A stretch of DNA of 64,000 nt from Clostridioides difficile (GCF_001299635.1 NZ_JRHN01000044.1:186001-250000); one strand, 5' to 3'; counted from the first letter of the stretch, positions 18,394-28,540 are shown. The notes: generated by a model not told the origin, from the letters alone. A program made the numbers and translations.

Positions 18394-19329
18394 TTATATT
18401 TTTTCTGCTACTCTTAACTTAGCACTTCTTGAACGTGGATTTACTTCTATTTCTTCATCACTAGGTAATATTGGTTTTCTAGTTATTATTTTTACCTCAG
18501 ATTCTTTGTCACACTGACATATAGGTAAATGTTGTGGACATATACAATCTGATGCTAGATATTTAAATGCATTCTTTACTATTCTATCTTCTAATGAATG
18601 AAATGTTATTATACATATTCTTCCACCTTCATTCATTATAGAAGAAGCATCATTTATCATCTTCGTAATTACTCCAAGTTCATTATTTACTTCTATTCGT
18701 ATAGCCTGAAAAGTTCTTTTAGCTGGATGAGGTCCATCTATTCTAGCTTTTTTAGGAATAGCTTTTTTAATTACGTCTACCAATTCACCTGTAGTTTCTA
18801 TTGATTTATTTGCTCTTTCTTCAACTATAAATTTAGCTATACGTTTAGCCCAGTTGTCTTCTCCATAATCTTTTATTATCTTAGCAAGTTCATCTTCTGT
18901 ATAAGTATTTACAACATCATATGCAGAAAACTCACATCTAACATCCATCCTCATATCAAGTGGTGCATCTTGCATATAAGAAAAACCTCTGTCTGCTTCA
19001 TCAAGTTGATGAGATGATACTCCTAAATCTGCCAACACGCCATCAATCTTGTAAACTCCTATTTTTTCTAATTCCTCTTTTATATTTTCAAAGTTGCTAT
19101 GAACAAACTTTACTCTATCTTTATATTCGCTCAATCTCTCTCTTGCTGTGTTTATAGCATTTTTATCTTGGTCAAAGCCTATAAATAATCCCTTATCTGA
19201 TAGTTTTTTTACTATCTCTCTAGAATGACCTGCTCCTCCCATAGTACAATCTACATACACTCCATCTGGCTTTATCTTTAAATTTTCTATACACTCATTT
19301 AAAAGAACTGATACATGATGAAATTCCAT
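18394..19329 (-). CDS. rsmH: 16S rRNA m4C1402 methyltransferase RsmH (MraW)
   Basis: RsmH methylates N4 of C1402 in the ribosomal P site using S-adenosylmethionine. The 311-residue protein opens [17 protein letters not shown], with the SAM-binding segment [14 protein letters not shown], then [20 protein letters not shown] and [18 protein letters not shown] near the end, and [14 protein letters not shown] at the C terminus. ATG 19329 has GGGAGG 5 bp upstream; an ATG seven codons further upstream is unlikely. It is the first gene of the dcw cluster in most Firmicutes, although mraZ is not present in front of it; lgt lies there instead. Confidence 0.97.
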   Translation of the reverse strand: MEFHHVSVLLNECIENLKIKPDGVYVDCTMGGAGHSREIVKKLSDKGLFIGFDQDKNAINTARERLSEYKDRVKFVHSNFENIKEELEKIGVYKIDGVLADLGVSSHQLDEADRGFSYMQDAPLDMRMDVRCEFSAYDVVNTYTEDELAKIIKDYGEDNWAKRIAKFIVEERANKSIETTGELVDVIKKAIPKKARIDGPHPAKRTFQAIRIEVNNELGVITKMINDASSIMNEGGRICIITFHSLEDRIVKNAFKYLASDCICPQHLPICQCDKESEVKIITRKPILPSDEEIEVNPRSRSAKLRVAEKI

Positions 19330-19361
19330 AGTTACCTCCCTTAAATTCACTATTTAAACTA

Positions 19362-20105
19362 TTATTCACTAATATTTTTTTTATTTTTATTTGATAAATA
19401 AATATGTGCAATTATACCACCAATCACTCCAACTAGGCTTATAACTTGTGCCATTCTAAGTGGTCCTAACATTAAGCTATCAGTTCTTAATCCCTCTATA
19501 AAAAACCTTCCTATTGAATATAAAGTTATATAAGTAACTATAACTTGACCTTCATACTTTTTATTTTTTCTAAACAGCAATAAAACTATAAATATACCAA
19601 AATCCCATATAGATTCATATAGAAAAGTTGGATGTACCTTTACTCCATCTACCATTATTCCCCAAGGTAAATTAGTAACACCTCCATGTGCTTCTCCATT
19701 AATAAAATTTCCCCATCTCCCTATAGCTTGTGCTAAAGGCATTCCAAGTATAACTGTATCAGCCATTTTTAAGAAGTTAATGTTTTTAACTTTAGTGTAT
19801 ATATACCCAGCTAATATTCCACCAATTAAACCTCCATGTATAGCAAGTCCACCACCTCTAAAATTAAAGACTTGAGATATATTTTGAGCATAATAACTCC
19901 AATTAAATACTACATAATAGATTCTTGCACAGATTAGTCCTGCTGGAATTGCTATTATAGCTATATTTAATACATCATCTTCTTTAATTCCTACTCTTTT
20001 TGACTCTTTTATTGCAATTAAAGTTCCTAGAATCATTCCACATGCCATAAGTATTCCATACCACATTATGTCTATTCCAAATAGTGTAAATGCCACTCTA
20101 TCCAT
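19362..20105 (-). CDS. lgt: Prolipoprotein diacylglyceryl transferase Lgt
   Basis: Lgt attaches diacylglycerol to the lipobox cysteine of prolipoproteins such as the two binding proteins in this window. The 247-residue polytopic membrane protein carries the family signature GRWGNFINGEAHGG and the segment FRGGGLAIHGGLIGG with the essential H-G-G-L. GAGGTGGAG precedes the ATG. It lies 32 bp upstream of rsmH and may be co-transcribed with it. Confidence 0.96.
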   Translation of the reverse strand: MDRVAFTLFGIDIMWYGILMACGMILGTLIAIKESKRVGIKEDDVLNIAIIAIPAGLICARIYYVVFNWSYYAQNISQVFNFRGGGLAIHGGLIGGILAGYIYTKVKNINFLKMADTVILGMPLAQAIGRWGNFINGEAHGGVTNLPWGIMVDGVKVHPTFLYESIWDFGIFIVLLLFRKNKKYEGQVIVTYITLYSIGRFFIEGLRTDSLMLGPLRMAQVISLVGVIGGIIAHIYLSNKNKKNISE

Positions 20106-20474
20106 AACTCCACCTCTTCGTATTAATTAAAAATATTTCCAAAGCAATATACTTATCTTTACAATTAATTGTAATTATACTAAATTATGATAACATATTA
20201 ATGTTAATTCTACAAAAAATATTAAAACTAATTCTACAAATACTCATAATATATTACATATATTATACCAATATGATTACTATAAAATTCTTTAAAATCA
20301 AAGAGATTGGCACATTTATGCACCAACCTCTTATACATTTTTATATACTATTCTTAAATTTTTCAACTTAATTTACATAAATATATTTTATAAATTTATT
20401 TCTTATTTAAACAAGATAAGTATTCAAACTAACAATTTAATATTTATCTTGTTATTCTTATTATAAGTAAATCT
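20106..20474. other. 369-bp gap between lgt and the M16 peptidase genes
   Basis: No gene is seen. It holds the terminator of the M16 operon (20405-20452) and a second hairpin at 20299-20333 (AAGAGATTGGCAC.../...CCAACCTCTT, with one G-U type pairing), probably a second or backup terminator. The lgt promoter should lie at 20120-20250. Confidence 0.5.
20405..20452 (-). terminator. Terminator of the M16 peptidase operon
   Basis: ACAAGATAAGTATT (20411-20424) pairs with AATATTTATCTTGT (20439-20452) with one mismatch. T-rich sequence follows on the minus strand. It lies 23 bp past the stop of the gene at 20475. Confidence 0.65.
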
Positions 20475-21761
20475 TTATTTAGGTTCTACAATAGAAATAA
20501 CACAATACTCTTCTTTAAAGTGTTCTTTTAATCTTTCTTCTACTTCATCAAAAGTAATGTCTTTAACAACATCTAAATAATCTAATATATTTATATCCTT
20601 AAATACATAAGATATAAAACTATTTGCTATAAAATTTATTGAATCAAAGTACTTAATAAATGAACCAATCTTCTTCTTTTTAGTTCTTTCAAATTCTTCT
20701 TTAGATAAACCTTCTTTTTTTGAGTTTTCTATATACTCAATAATTATATCTTTTACTTTTTTAGGTTCCTTAGAATCTCCAGCTATTATACTAAAAGCAT
20801 AATCTACTTGAGATGAAAATCCCGCTCCAAAATTTTCATTTATTAATCCTTGCATATACAAATCTTCATAAAGTTTACTTCCTTTTTTAAATAACATACC
20901 TACAAGTATGTCAGTTACAATCTCTTTACGTAGAAGTTCTTTTCCTTTTAAACCAACATTACTATCCTTAAAACCTATATTAAACATAGGCATAGATATA
21001 GGGAATTTTTCTATGACTTCTTTTTCTTTTACACTTTTAGGTTCTTCTGGATAAAATCTCTCTATACTCTTAGAAAGTTTATCTACATCATAGTTATTTG
21101 CTTTTTTAGTTACATCTACAACTTTTTCTACATCCAAATCACCAACAACGAATAAAGCCATATTTCCTGGATTATAGAAAGTATTGTAACATTTATACAG
21201 TTCTTCTTTAGTTATCTTATATATACTATCTACTGTACCTGCTATATCAATTCTAGCAGGATAATTTACATACATTGCCTTCAAGCAATTAAAGTATACA
21301 TTCCAATCAGGGTCATCATTGTACATTTTTATTTCTTGGGCTATTATACCTTTTTCTTTTTCAACATTTTCATCTGTAAAATAAGGTGTTTGGACATAGT
21401 CAATTAAATGTTCTAAACTCTCATAAAAATTTTCAGTAGCAGAAAATAAGTATGCTGTCATTGTGAAATTAGTAAATGCATTTGCACTTACTCCTAATTT
21501 AGAAAATTTATCAAATGCATCTCCTCCATCAGGTTGTTCAAACATCTTATGCTCTAAAAAGTGTGCTATGCCTTCATTTACTCTAATTTTTTTATCTTCT
21601 CCAATTGGTATAAATTCCAAATCATTTGAACCATAATTAGTAGCCAAAATAGCATATTTTTTAGTAAAGCCTCTTTTAGGCATAAAGTATACATCTAGTC
21701 CATTTTGCAATTTTTCATAATAAACTTCTTCTCTCAATATATCATTAACTATTTTTTCCAT
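20475..21761 (-). CDS. M16 family zinc peptidase (YmfH-like, active subunit)
   Basis: This 428-residue insulinase/M16 peptidase has the inverted zinc motif HxxEH at AHFLEHKMFEQP, the distal glutamate in the EKGIIAQEIKMYNDDP segment, and the C-terminal M16 domain (EEPKSVKEKEVIEKFPI onward). ATG 21761 is chosen because GGAGG is 8 bp upstream; an ATG five codons earlier overlaps the previous stop (TAATG). The upstream gene is an M16-like protein without the zinc motif. Such pairs usually form heterodimers (YmfF/YmfH, related to albEF and processing peptidases), so a peptide- or oligopeptide-degrading role is likely. The substrate is unknown. Confidence 0.88.
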   Translation of the reverse strand: MEKIVNDILREEVYYEKLQNGLDVYFMPKRGFTKKYAILATNYGSNDLEFIPIGEDKKIRVNEGIAHFLEHKMFEQPDGGDAFDKFSKLGVSANAFTNFTMTAYLFSATENFYESLEHLIDYVQTPYFTDENVEKEKGIIAQEIKMYNDDPDWNVYFNCLKAMYVNYPARIDIAGTVDSIYKITKEELYKCYNTFYNPGNMALFVVGDLDVEKVVDVTKKANNYDVDKLSKSIERFYPEEPKSVKEKEVIEKFPISMPMFNIGFKDSNVGLKGKELLRKEIVTDILVGMLFKKGSKLYEDLYMQGLINENFGAGFSSQVDYAFSIIAGDSKEPKKVKDIIIEYIENSKKEGLSKEEFERTKKKKIGSFIKYFDSINFIANSFISYVFKDINILDYLDVVKDITFDEVEERLKEHFKEEYCVISIVEPK

Positions 21762-21775
21762 AGACATTTCCTCCA

Positions 21776-23041
21776 TTAATTTCTTAAAAAGTATACAGTA
21801 TCAAGCTCTATACCTTTTATAGCTTCGACTATATCCTTTTTAGTAACTTTTTCTATACTAGATATTATGTCTTCTACTTCAGAATTTGTCTTTGACATAG
21901 ACTGAGAAAAAGCAAAATCAGACATCCCACCTATATTATCTGTTATAGATTTCATAGAGTTAACTAAAGCAAGTTTGCTATTTTCTAATTCTTCATCAGA
22001 TATATCTCCTGCTTTTATACTTTCTACTTGTTCTTTTATCAACTTCACAGCTTTATCATAATCTTTAGTTTCTATACCAGAAGATATGAACATAATACTT
22101 TTATACTTTTCTATCGAAGAAAATACATAATAACATAAGCTTTCTTTTTCTCTTACATTCACAAATAATTTAGAATGAGGTCCGCCACCTAATACATTGC
22201 TTCCAACAACAAGAGCATAATATTTATCTGTATCTGCATAATCGACATTTGCTCTGTAACCCATAACAAGTTTACCTTGAGTTATTTCCATTTGTTCATC
22301 TACAATTTTTACTTCATCTACATTTTTTATAAAATCAGCTCTTGGTATATCTATAATATCTTCTCTTTCAAATTTTAGATTCTTACTTATTATATCTACA
22401 ACCTTATCTTCATCAAAATCACCTTCTACAACTATATCTATTGGTGATGTTTTAAGTATATTTTTATAATGTTCATATAAATCTTTTGAAGTTATACTAT
22501 CTATTTCATCTTCATAACCAAATTCACTTATACTGTATCTTTCACCTTTACACATAGCTTCAATACATTTATCTTGTGCATACTCTTTTTTATCATTTAT
22601 TACTGATTGTATTTTTTCTCTTAAATTTTCTTTTTCAATATTTAAATATTCTTCTTTAAATCCACCATCTACAACAAGAGTGTTATTTATCACTTCATTA
22701 AAAAATTCCACCACTTCTTCAAATATACTCTCATCTAAATATTTTTCACTTATATTAATTATTTTGAAACTCAATACTTGTCTCTCTCCACGCTTTACAG
22801 CATCAGCTCCCATAGATGAACCATATAAATCATCTAGCTTATTAGATATTGCTCTTGCACTAGGATATTTTTCACTTCCACTTGCTATTATTGCTGGAAT
22901 TAGAGCATTTTTTGTAGTTTCTTTTTCATCAAGGATTCTTTGAACATACAAACTTATAAGATTTGATTTAAACTTCTCTGTTTTTATCAAAGTAAGATTA
23001 ATATTATTACCTAAATTTATTATTTTCTTAGTATTAACCAT
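21776..23041 (-). CDS. M16 family peptidase-like protein lacking the zinc motif (YmfF-like)
   Basis: This 421-residue protein has the M16 fold (QRILDEKETTKNALIPAIIASGSEKYP, GSNVLGGGPHSKLFVNVREKESLCYYVFSS in the C-terminal domain) but I find no HxxEH, so it is probably the inactive partner of the downstream subunit. The end of its frame overlaps the first possible start of the downstream gene, showing tight coupling. AGGAGGTAC precedes the ATG. It is divergent from ychF, with 315 bp between. Confidence 0.85.
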   Translation of the reverse strand: MVNTKKIINLGNNINLTLIKTEKFKSNLISLYVQRILDEKETTKNALIPAIIASGSEKYPSARAISNKLDDLYGSSMGADAVKRGERQVLSFKIINISEKYLDESIFEEVVEFFNEVINNTLVVDGGFKEEYLNIEKENLREKIQSVINDKKEYAQDKCIEAMCKGERYSISEFGYEDEIDSITSKDLYEHYKNILKTSPIDIVVEGDFDEDKVVDIISKNLKFEREDIIDIPRADFIKNVDEVKIVDEQMEITQGKLVMGYRANVDYADTDKYYALVVGSNVLGGGPHSKLFVNVREKESLCYYVFSSIEKYKSIMFISSGIETKDYDKAVKLIKEQVESIKAGDISDEELENSKLALVNSMKSITDNIGGMSDFAFSQSMSKTNSEVEDIISSIEKVTKKDIVEAIKGIELDTVYFLRN

Positions 23042-23356
23042 ATGTACCTCCTATTTTTATTTAAACATCAATTTTTAAATTGAAATTTATTTATTTTCTA
23101 ATTATACATACTAACATATAACAACCTTCTATTTAATTATATCCTTTTTATTATTTTCTAAAAGCAATATTTTTATTTAAATTAAATTCAAATATTATTT
23201 AAATCAATCTGCTTTAAAGTCTAGTTTACAAGCTTAATATATATGATGTATAATCAATATGTATGTCTATAATTAAAACAATTTTGCAATCCTATAGATT
23301 GATTGTTTAAAGTTATATAAAGAATATAAAAAAGAATAAGAGAGAGGACGATTAAT
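23042..23356. other. 315-bp divergent promoter region between the M16 pair and ychF
   Basis: The region is highly AT-rich and carries no gene. It must hold the minus-strand promoter of the M16 operon, which I could not pick out, and the plus-strand ychF promoter listed separately. The ychF ribosome site AGAGAGGACG ends the region. Confidence 0.55.
23225..23254 (+). promoter_or_regulatory. Candidate sigma-A promoter of ychF
   Basis: TTTACA (23225-23230) and TATAAT (23249-23254) are separated by 18 bp. The -10 is a perfect match. The leader to ychF would be about 95 nt. Confidence 0.55.
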
Positions 23357-24454
23357 ATGAAATTAGGTATAGTTGGTTTACCGAATGTAGGTAAAAGCAC
23401 ACTATTTAACGCAATAACTCAAGCAGGTGCAGAATCTGCAAATTACCCTTTTTGTACGATAGACCCAAATGTTGGAGTTGTATCTGTTCCAGATGAAAGA
23501 TTGAACAAACTACAAGAATTATATAATTCTGAAAAAATAGTCCCTACTGCTATAGAATTTTGTGATATAGCTGGTTTAGTTAGAGGTGCTTCTAAGGGAG
23601 AAGGTTTAGGAAATAAATTTTTATCACATATAAGAGAAGTTGATGCAATAGTCCATGTTGTTAGATGCTTTGAAGATGAAAATGTTATACATGTAGATGG
23701 TTCTGTAGACCCACTTCGTGATATAGAGACTATAAACTTAGAATTAATTTTCTCTGATATAGAAATTCTTGAAAGAAGAATCCATAAAACTCAAAAGGCT
23801 GCTAAAGCTGATAAGACTTTAGGCTCTGAACTTGATTTACTAAAATCAATCATGTCTACTTTAGAGGAAAGTAAGTGTGTAAGAACTATGCAATTTACAG
23901 AAGATGAACAGGTATTCGTAAATTCATTAGATTTACTTACATCTAAACCTGTAATATACGCTTCAAATGTATCAGAAGATGATTTGGCTGATAATGGGGA
24001 AAATAATAAGTATGTTCAACAAGTTAAAGCATTTGCCGAAACAGAAGATGCTGAAGTTGTTGTTGTATGTGCACAAATAGAAGCAGAAATTTCTGAACTT
24101 GATTCTCCTGAAGAAAAGAAAGAATTTTTAGAGACATTAGGTCTTGAACAATCAGGACTTGATAAACTTATAAAATCTTCTTATGCTTTACTTGGTTTAA
24201 TTTCATTCTTAACTGCTGGTCCAAAAGAAGTTAGAGCATGGACTATAAAGGTTGGAAGTAAGGCACCTCAAGCAGGAGGAAAAATACATTCTGATATAGA
24301 AAGAGGATTTATAAGAGCTGAAACAATAGCTTTTAATGATTTAGTTGAGCATGGTACTATGGCTGCTGCTAAGGAAAAAGGATTAGTTAAATTAGAAGGT
24401 AAGGAATACATAGTTAAAGATGGAGATGTTATATTATTTAGATTTAATGTTTAA
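23357..24454 (+). CDS. ychF: Redox-regulated ATPase YchF (Obg family)
   Basis: This 365-residue P-loop protein has the G1 loop GLPNVGKST, the FCTIDPN switch, DIAGLVRGASKGEGLGNKFL (G3), and ASNVSEDD at the G4 position. The usual G4 NKxD is replaced by N-x-x-E, the hallmark of YchF, which prefers ATP to GTP. The C-terminal TGS domain (KEVRAWTIKVGSKAPQAGG...EYIVKDGDVILFRF) is intact. It binds ribosomes and is linked to stress tolerance. It is the only plus-strand gene in this part of the window and is monocistronic, ending in a strong terminator. Confidence 0.96.
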   Translation: MKLGIVGLPNVGKSTLFNAITQAGAESANYPFCTIDPNVGVVSVPDERLNKLQELYNSEKIVPTAIEFCDIAGLVRGASKGEGLGNKFLSHIREVDAIVHVVRCFEDENVIHVDGSVDPLRDIETINLELIFSDIEILERRIHKTQKAAKADKTLGSELDLLKSIMSTLEESKCVRTMQFTEDEQVFVNSLDLLTSKPVIYASNVSEDDLADNGENNKYVQQVKAFAETEDAEVVVVCAQIEAEISELDSPEEKKEFLETLGLEQSGLDKLIKSSYALLGLISFLTAGPKEVRAWTIKVGSKAPQAGGKIHSDIERGFIRAETIAFNDLVEHGTMAAAKEKGLVKLEGKEYIVKDGDVILFRFNV

Positions 24455-24562
24455 AATGATTAACTTTGTAGACTTTGGCTATTGTAAGTACTATGATTAG
24501 GATATTATAGTTATAATAATGAAATTTTTTATTATCTTATAATAATTATATAGATTCTTTGC

Positions 24563-24620
24563 AAAAAAGAGAGTTATTCCAAATGATTTCTAATAATCAC
24601 AATGAAAAACTCTCTTTTTT
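24563..24620 (+). terminator. Terminator of ychF
   Basis: AAAAAAGAGAGTT (24563-24575) pairs with AACTCTCTTTTTT (24608-24620). The T run is part of the 3' arm. The A/T symmetry means it could also stop minus-strand transcripts. Confidence 0.8.
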
Positions 24621-24724
24621 GTATGATAAAATCTAATCTATTACATATAACAATTAAATTTATAAGTTACTTTTTGTTTTTTAATAAGACTTTAGCCTCA
24701 AATCTTGGTTATAAAATTATATTT

Positions 24725-25762
24725 CTAAAATAGATTTAATACACCTATAGAAATTACTACTGTTGCTACTGAAAGTATTTTACTATAATCCCAAATACGC
24801 CTTCCACCAAAACATTCAAATGGATAAAAAGGTATACTATGTAAAATCAACAAAGTCTTTCCAAGTGAAACTATGTATTCACTAAATTCTGATTTTCCTA
24901 CAACTGCTATCCATAAAACAAAACACAATAATCCTAACCATTCAAATAATCCTTCAATAGCCATGTTGCGTCTAAAGCTAGCAGTTGATTTGTAGTCTTT
25001 TGGATAAAATCTACCTATCATTGGCCATATACCACCTAATACTGTCACCAATAATGATATAAACAATCCACCTCGTGTAACAGTAAATATCCATTTCTCG
25101 GGTAAAATTAAGGTTGCAAACATTCCACTAATTAAGGAAATAATCAACAAAGAAAAAAATGCACCTACCATGACGCTACAATCAATTAAATTATTATCAA
25201 ACAATAAAATAGGAAACAATATCAATAAGTTCAAAATTATGTAAGTTCCTAATTGTCGAATTGATGAATTGCTTTTTTGTGCTGAAGTACTCCATAGATG
25301 AAACCCAGAGGCAATAAAAAGCGTGCTGTGTATCCATAATTGTACAGTCCCAATTAGCCCATAATTTTGTAACATCTGTGTAAAACTCATAATATTATAT
25401 CCATTATTTTCAAAAAGCTTCCATGATGCAACATTATCATCTTTTACAGTGGCAGTTACTGTTTTGCAACCCTGCTCTTTTAAAAACATAGTTACCTTTT
25501 TATAAAGCTTACTTCCTATTCCTTTACCCTCATAACCTTTTTTTACATAGGCTGTTTCTAAGTAACCAATCTTTTGACTATTTTTTGCATGAAAAATTCT
25601 ATAAGAAGCCATCCCAACAATATGTCCATCCACTATAGCAAGAAAAGCATCTTTTGGTTTCTTGAATGCCAAGCCTTCAACCAATCCAAAACTTGATTTA
25701 CCAAGTTCCCACACAAACCTTCTTTCATCAGCTTCCATTTCTCTAATTATTATATTCTCCAA
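24725..25762 (-). CDS. GNAT acetyltransferase fused to a multi-pass membrane domain
   Basis: Residues 1-130 form a GNAT domain: IIIREMEADERRFVWELGK, YLETAYVKKGYEGKGIGSKLY (the acetyl-CoA loop, like Q/RxxGxG/A) and KDDNVASWKLFENNGYNI. Residues 150-345 contain five to six hydrophobic segments and no soluble domain. The C-terminal part carries IPFYPFECFGGRRIWDYSK, which resembles the LDG region of M50/S2P-type membrane proteases, but I find no HExxH, so protease activity is unlikely. The start is TTG 25762 with GGGAGG 6 bp upstream. It is monocistronic. The GNAT call is firm; the membrane-domain relationship is a guess and the substrate unknown. Confidence 0.75.
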   Translation of the reverse strand: MENIIIREMEADERRFVWELGKSSFGLVEGLAFKKPKDAFLAIVDGHIVGMASYRIFHAKNSQKIGYLETAYVKKGYEGKGIGSKLYKKVTMFLKEQGCKTVTATVKDDNVASWKLFENNGYNIMSFTQMLQNYGLIGTVQLWIHSTLFIASGFHLWSTSAQKSNSSIRQLGTYIILNLLILFPILLFDNNLIDCSVMVGAFFSLLIISLISGMFATLILPEKWIFTVTRGGLFISLLVTVLGGIWPMIGRFYPKDYKSTASFRRNMAIEGLFEWLGLLCFVLWIAVVGKSEFSEYIVSLGKTLLILHSIPFYPFECFGGRRIWDYSKILSVATVVISIGVLNLF

Positions 25763-25915
25763 ATTTATCCTCCCAATTTTTCAAATAATGTTTAATATAC
25801 TTAACTGCATAAACCATACTATCAAACTGTTTATATCAGAATATTTCATATATTTCTTTTAAAATATCATCTAATTCCTATAACAAGTTAGATTCTTGTA
25901 ATAGTGTATTTTTAT

Positions 25916-25957
25916 ATAAAAAAAGTGAGCATTGATTAAACAAGGTTCACTTTTTAT
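25916..25957 (-). terminator. Terminator of the EAL-domain gene
   Basis: AAAAAGTGA and TCACTTTTT arms flank an approximately 20-nt loop, with extra T residues following on the minus strand (complement of the A tract at 25919-25925). It lies 30 bp beyond the stop at 25987. Confidence 0.65.
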
Positions 25958-25986
25958 AAATTTTTATGTTATGTTTTATAATTTAT

Positions 25987-28266
25987 TTAATTTGTTTCTT
26001 TTCCTTTTACAATATATCTATCTAAGATTAGTTTTTCATATTTTTCGATTGGCATTGGTTTAGCAAATAAAAAGCCTTGAGCCATATCACAACCTATAAC
26101 TCTTAAAAATTCAGCTTGCTCCAATGTCTCGACTCCTTCTGAAACAACTTTTATATCAAGCTGCTTTGCCATTTGAACAATACTTGAAACTACAATTTGA
26201 CTTTTTTTCATATCTCCTACTGTTATAAAAAATTCCCTATCTAATTTTAATACATCAATTGGCATATCTTTAAGCATATTCAAGGAAGAATAACCTGAAC
26301 CGAAATCATCCATAGAAATTTTGAATCCAACAGACTTTAAATCCTGCATTATTTTAAACAATATTTTTGTATTATCAAAAATTGCACTTTCTGTCAGCTC
26401 AATTTCAATTAAATCTGGTTCAATCCCATATTCTTTTGTTATATTTTCAAGCTCAAATATAAAATCTGGGTTCTCAAGATGCACCCTTGATAAATTTATT
26501 GATATAGGAAATGTAGGAAAACTTTCATTTTCCCAACGTTTAAAATTTTTACAAACTTGAGTAAATACAAACATATCTAATTCTGTTATGAAACCATTCT
26601 TCTCAAAAATAGGAATAAACACACCTGGACTTATTAATCCTTTTTTAGGATGCTGCCAACGTACAAGAGCTTCAGCACCTACAATTTTAGCAGTTGATAA
26701 TTCAATTTTAGGTTGTAAATAAACTTTAAATTGTTCATTTTTTAAAGCATCATGCATTTCTTGTTCAATATCACGTTCTTCTATGAGAGTCTCTTTTAAG
26801 TTTTCAGCATAAATTTCATAAACTTTTAAATATTTTCTTTTTACTGTCGTTTTTGCAATCATAGCTTTATCAAGACAGGTAGAAATATTTGTTTCTCCCT
26901 CTTCAACAAAGTATACTCCTATCGATGGAATCAAATTTAGCTCTACTCCTATGCTAGTTTTTATCATTGACATTTTTTTACGTATAAGTTCACATATTTC
27001 AATAACTGATTCTCTATTATTTTTCTTTTCAAATATTATGGCAAAATTATCATTTGAAATTCTTGAAAATACAGATTGCTCTTTAAACATACTCTTAATT
27101 ATCTCTGCTATTTCTTTTAATACTCTATCTCCTTCTTCATATCCAAACCTATCATTTACTAGCTTAAACTTATCCACATCAAAATAAATTAAAACTAGGT
27201 TCTTCTTCTCATGAGATGATAAAAATTTGCCACCCTCAAGATTAAATTTATTTGAATTTCCGATACCTGTAACGTTGTCCTTAAAAGCAAAATCTTCTAA
27301 TTTTTCCTTACTCTTTTTTTGTATAAACAATATGTAAATTGTTAATGCAGTAAATATTATAATCAAAACTACACATGCTGATAATGTAAGCTTTATAATA
27401 GCATATGACTTCTCAGATACAGCAGTTTTAGGTACTTCAGAAAAAAGATACCAATCATTGATTCTTATTGGTGCATAACTTAAATAATATCCCCTTCCAG
27501 ACATGTTATAACTCAATGAACCAGACTTAAAATTTTTTATGTTTGACTTCATGTTATTAAGAGTAGACTTTGATGAAGCATCACTTTTACCAATATAAGT
27601 AAATAAATTTTCCTTATTAGTGTTGGCATTTTTACTACTTGGATTTAAAACAATATCTCCATTACTCTTAGCTATATAAGAATAACCTCTTCCATTAAAG
27701 GTTTGCACAGAAAGAATCTTTTCATACAACTTGGTGTTATGTGTGGCAAATATGACCCCTTTAACCTCATTACCTTTATAAATTGGTACAGAATATACAT
27801 TAATGTCGCTATTAACATTTTCATTATCTTTTATTACATCTTTTAATTTGCCTGTTATAGCCACTTCTCCCTGCATTGATTTCAAGAAATAATCCCTTTT
27901 CGAGAAATCTTCTATATGCCCATCTGTAGTATATGCTGTGCCATTTGGTAAAATAACCCCCATTCTTTTGAATGAGCTATTGACAGCTTCTCTTTTAAGT
28001 ATAGAAAGGATATTATCTACTTCATAAGACCCTTCTCCTTCAACAAATATTGAAATTGATTGTAATAACTTTATGTCTCCATTAATTTGTTTTCTCAACA
28101 CATTGACGCTTTGATTTGCTATTTCTGAAAGATATTGATTCGTTTCTTCACCTAATGTCTTATTCAACTTTGAACCATAAATCAAACAGGAAATTGTAAT
28201 TACTAAGATACTTATTATGGCAATTATGGACAAACCATGCCTATTATTTTTTGCATCACTTAACAT
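25987..28266 (-). CDS. Cyclic-di-GMP phosphodiesterase: Cache sensor, degenerate GGDEF, EAL
   Basis: This 759-residue membrane protein hydrolyses c-di-GMP. An N-terminal membrane helix (LSIIAIISILVITISCLIYG) and a second near residues 290-315 flank an extracellular Cache-type sensor (GVILPNGTAYTTDGHIEDFSKRDYF). The GGDEF domain is degenerate: the signature position reads S-N-D-N-F (FSRISNDNFAIIF), so cyclase activity is unlikely, though FDVDKFK is kept. The EAL domain looks fully active: EALVRW, INLSRVHL, ELTESA, DDFGSGYSS, LKLDREF, SEGVET and QGFLFAKP are all present. Ligand and partners are not evident. It is monocistronic, and I saw no c-di-GMP riboswitch in front of it. Confidence 0.93.
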   Translation of the reverse strand: MLSDAKNNRHGLSIIAIISILVITISCLIYGSKLNKTLGEETNQYLSEIANQSVNVLRKQINGDIKLLQSISIFVEGEGSYEVDNILSILKREAVNSSFKRMGVILPNGTAYTTDGHIEDFSKRDYFLKSMQGEVAITGKLKDVIKDNENVNSDINVYSVPIYKGNEVKGVIFATHNTKLYEKILSVQTFNGRGYSYIAKSNGDIVLNPSSKNANTNKENLFTYIGKSDASSKSTLNNMKSNIKNFKSGSLSYNMSGRGYYLSYAPIRINDWYLFSEVPKTAVSEKSYAIIKLTLSACVVLIIIFTALTIYILFIQKKSKEKLEDFAFKDNVTGIGNSNKFNLEGGKFLSSHEKKNLVLIYFDVDKFKLVNDRFGYEEGDRVLKEIAEIIKSMFKEQSVFSRISNDNFAIIFEKKNNRESVIEICELIRKKMSMIKTSIGVELNLIPSIGVYFVEEGETNISTCLDKAMIAKTTVKRKYLKVYEIYAENLKETLIEERDIEQEMHDALKNEQFKVYLQPKIELSTAKIVGAEALVRWQHPKKGLISPGVFIPIFEKNGFITELDMFVFTQVCKNFKRWENESFPTFPISINLSRVHLENPDFIFELENITKEYGIEPDLIEIELTESAIFDNTKILFKIMQDLKSVGFKISMDDFGSGYSSLNMLKDMPIDVLKLDREFFITVGDMKKSQIVVSSIVQMAKQLDIKVVSEGVETLEQAEFLRVIGCDMAQGFLFAKPMPIEKYEKLILDRYIVKGKETN

Positions 28267-28472
28267 TATGCTTCCTGCCTTTCTAGAATCTCTATATATA
28301 ATTATTATTTTATGTCAATTACTGTAAGCATTTTATAATGATACTTATTTTTCCATATTTACTGTAATTATACAAAATTATAAACTTTATTACAATAATA
28401 AATTAATTAATGTAGATATTAGAACTCCTATTATTGTATTACTTATTTTACAATAATTTCCATATACAAAAT

Positions 28473-28512
28473 AAAAATGTAATATCAAAATAGATTTTGA
28501 TATTACATTTTT
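28473..28512 (-). terminator. Terminator of murE
   Basis: An 18-bp perfect stem (28473-28490 with 28495-28512, core TGTAATATCAAAA) around a 4-nt loop TAGA lies 28 bp after the murE stop. Both arms end in A/T tracts, so it may work in both directions. Confidence 0.85.
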
Positions 28513-28540
28513 AGATGTCTTGTTTTATTAGATTCTCATA

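Noticed and set aside
24925-25100. Site-2 protease active site in the GNAT-membrane protein
   Set aside because: There is no HExxH, so I list only the resemblance of one motif and do not call a protease.
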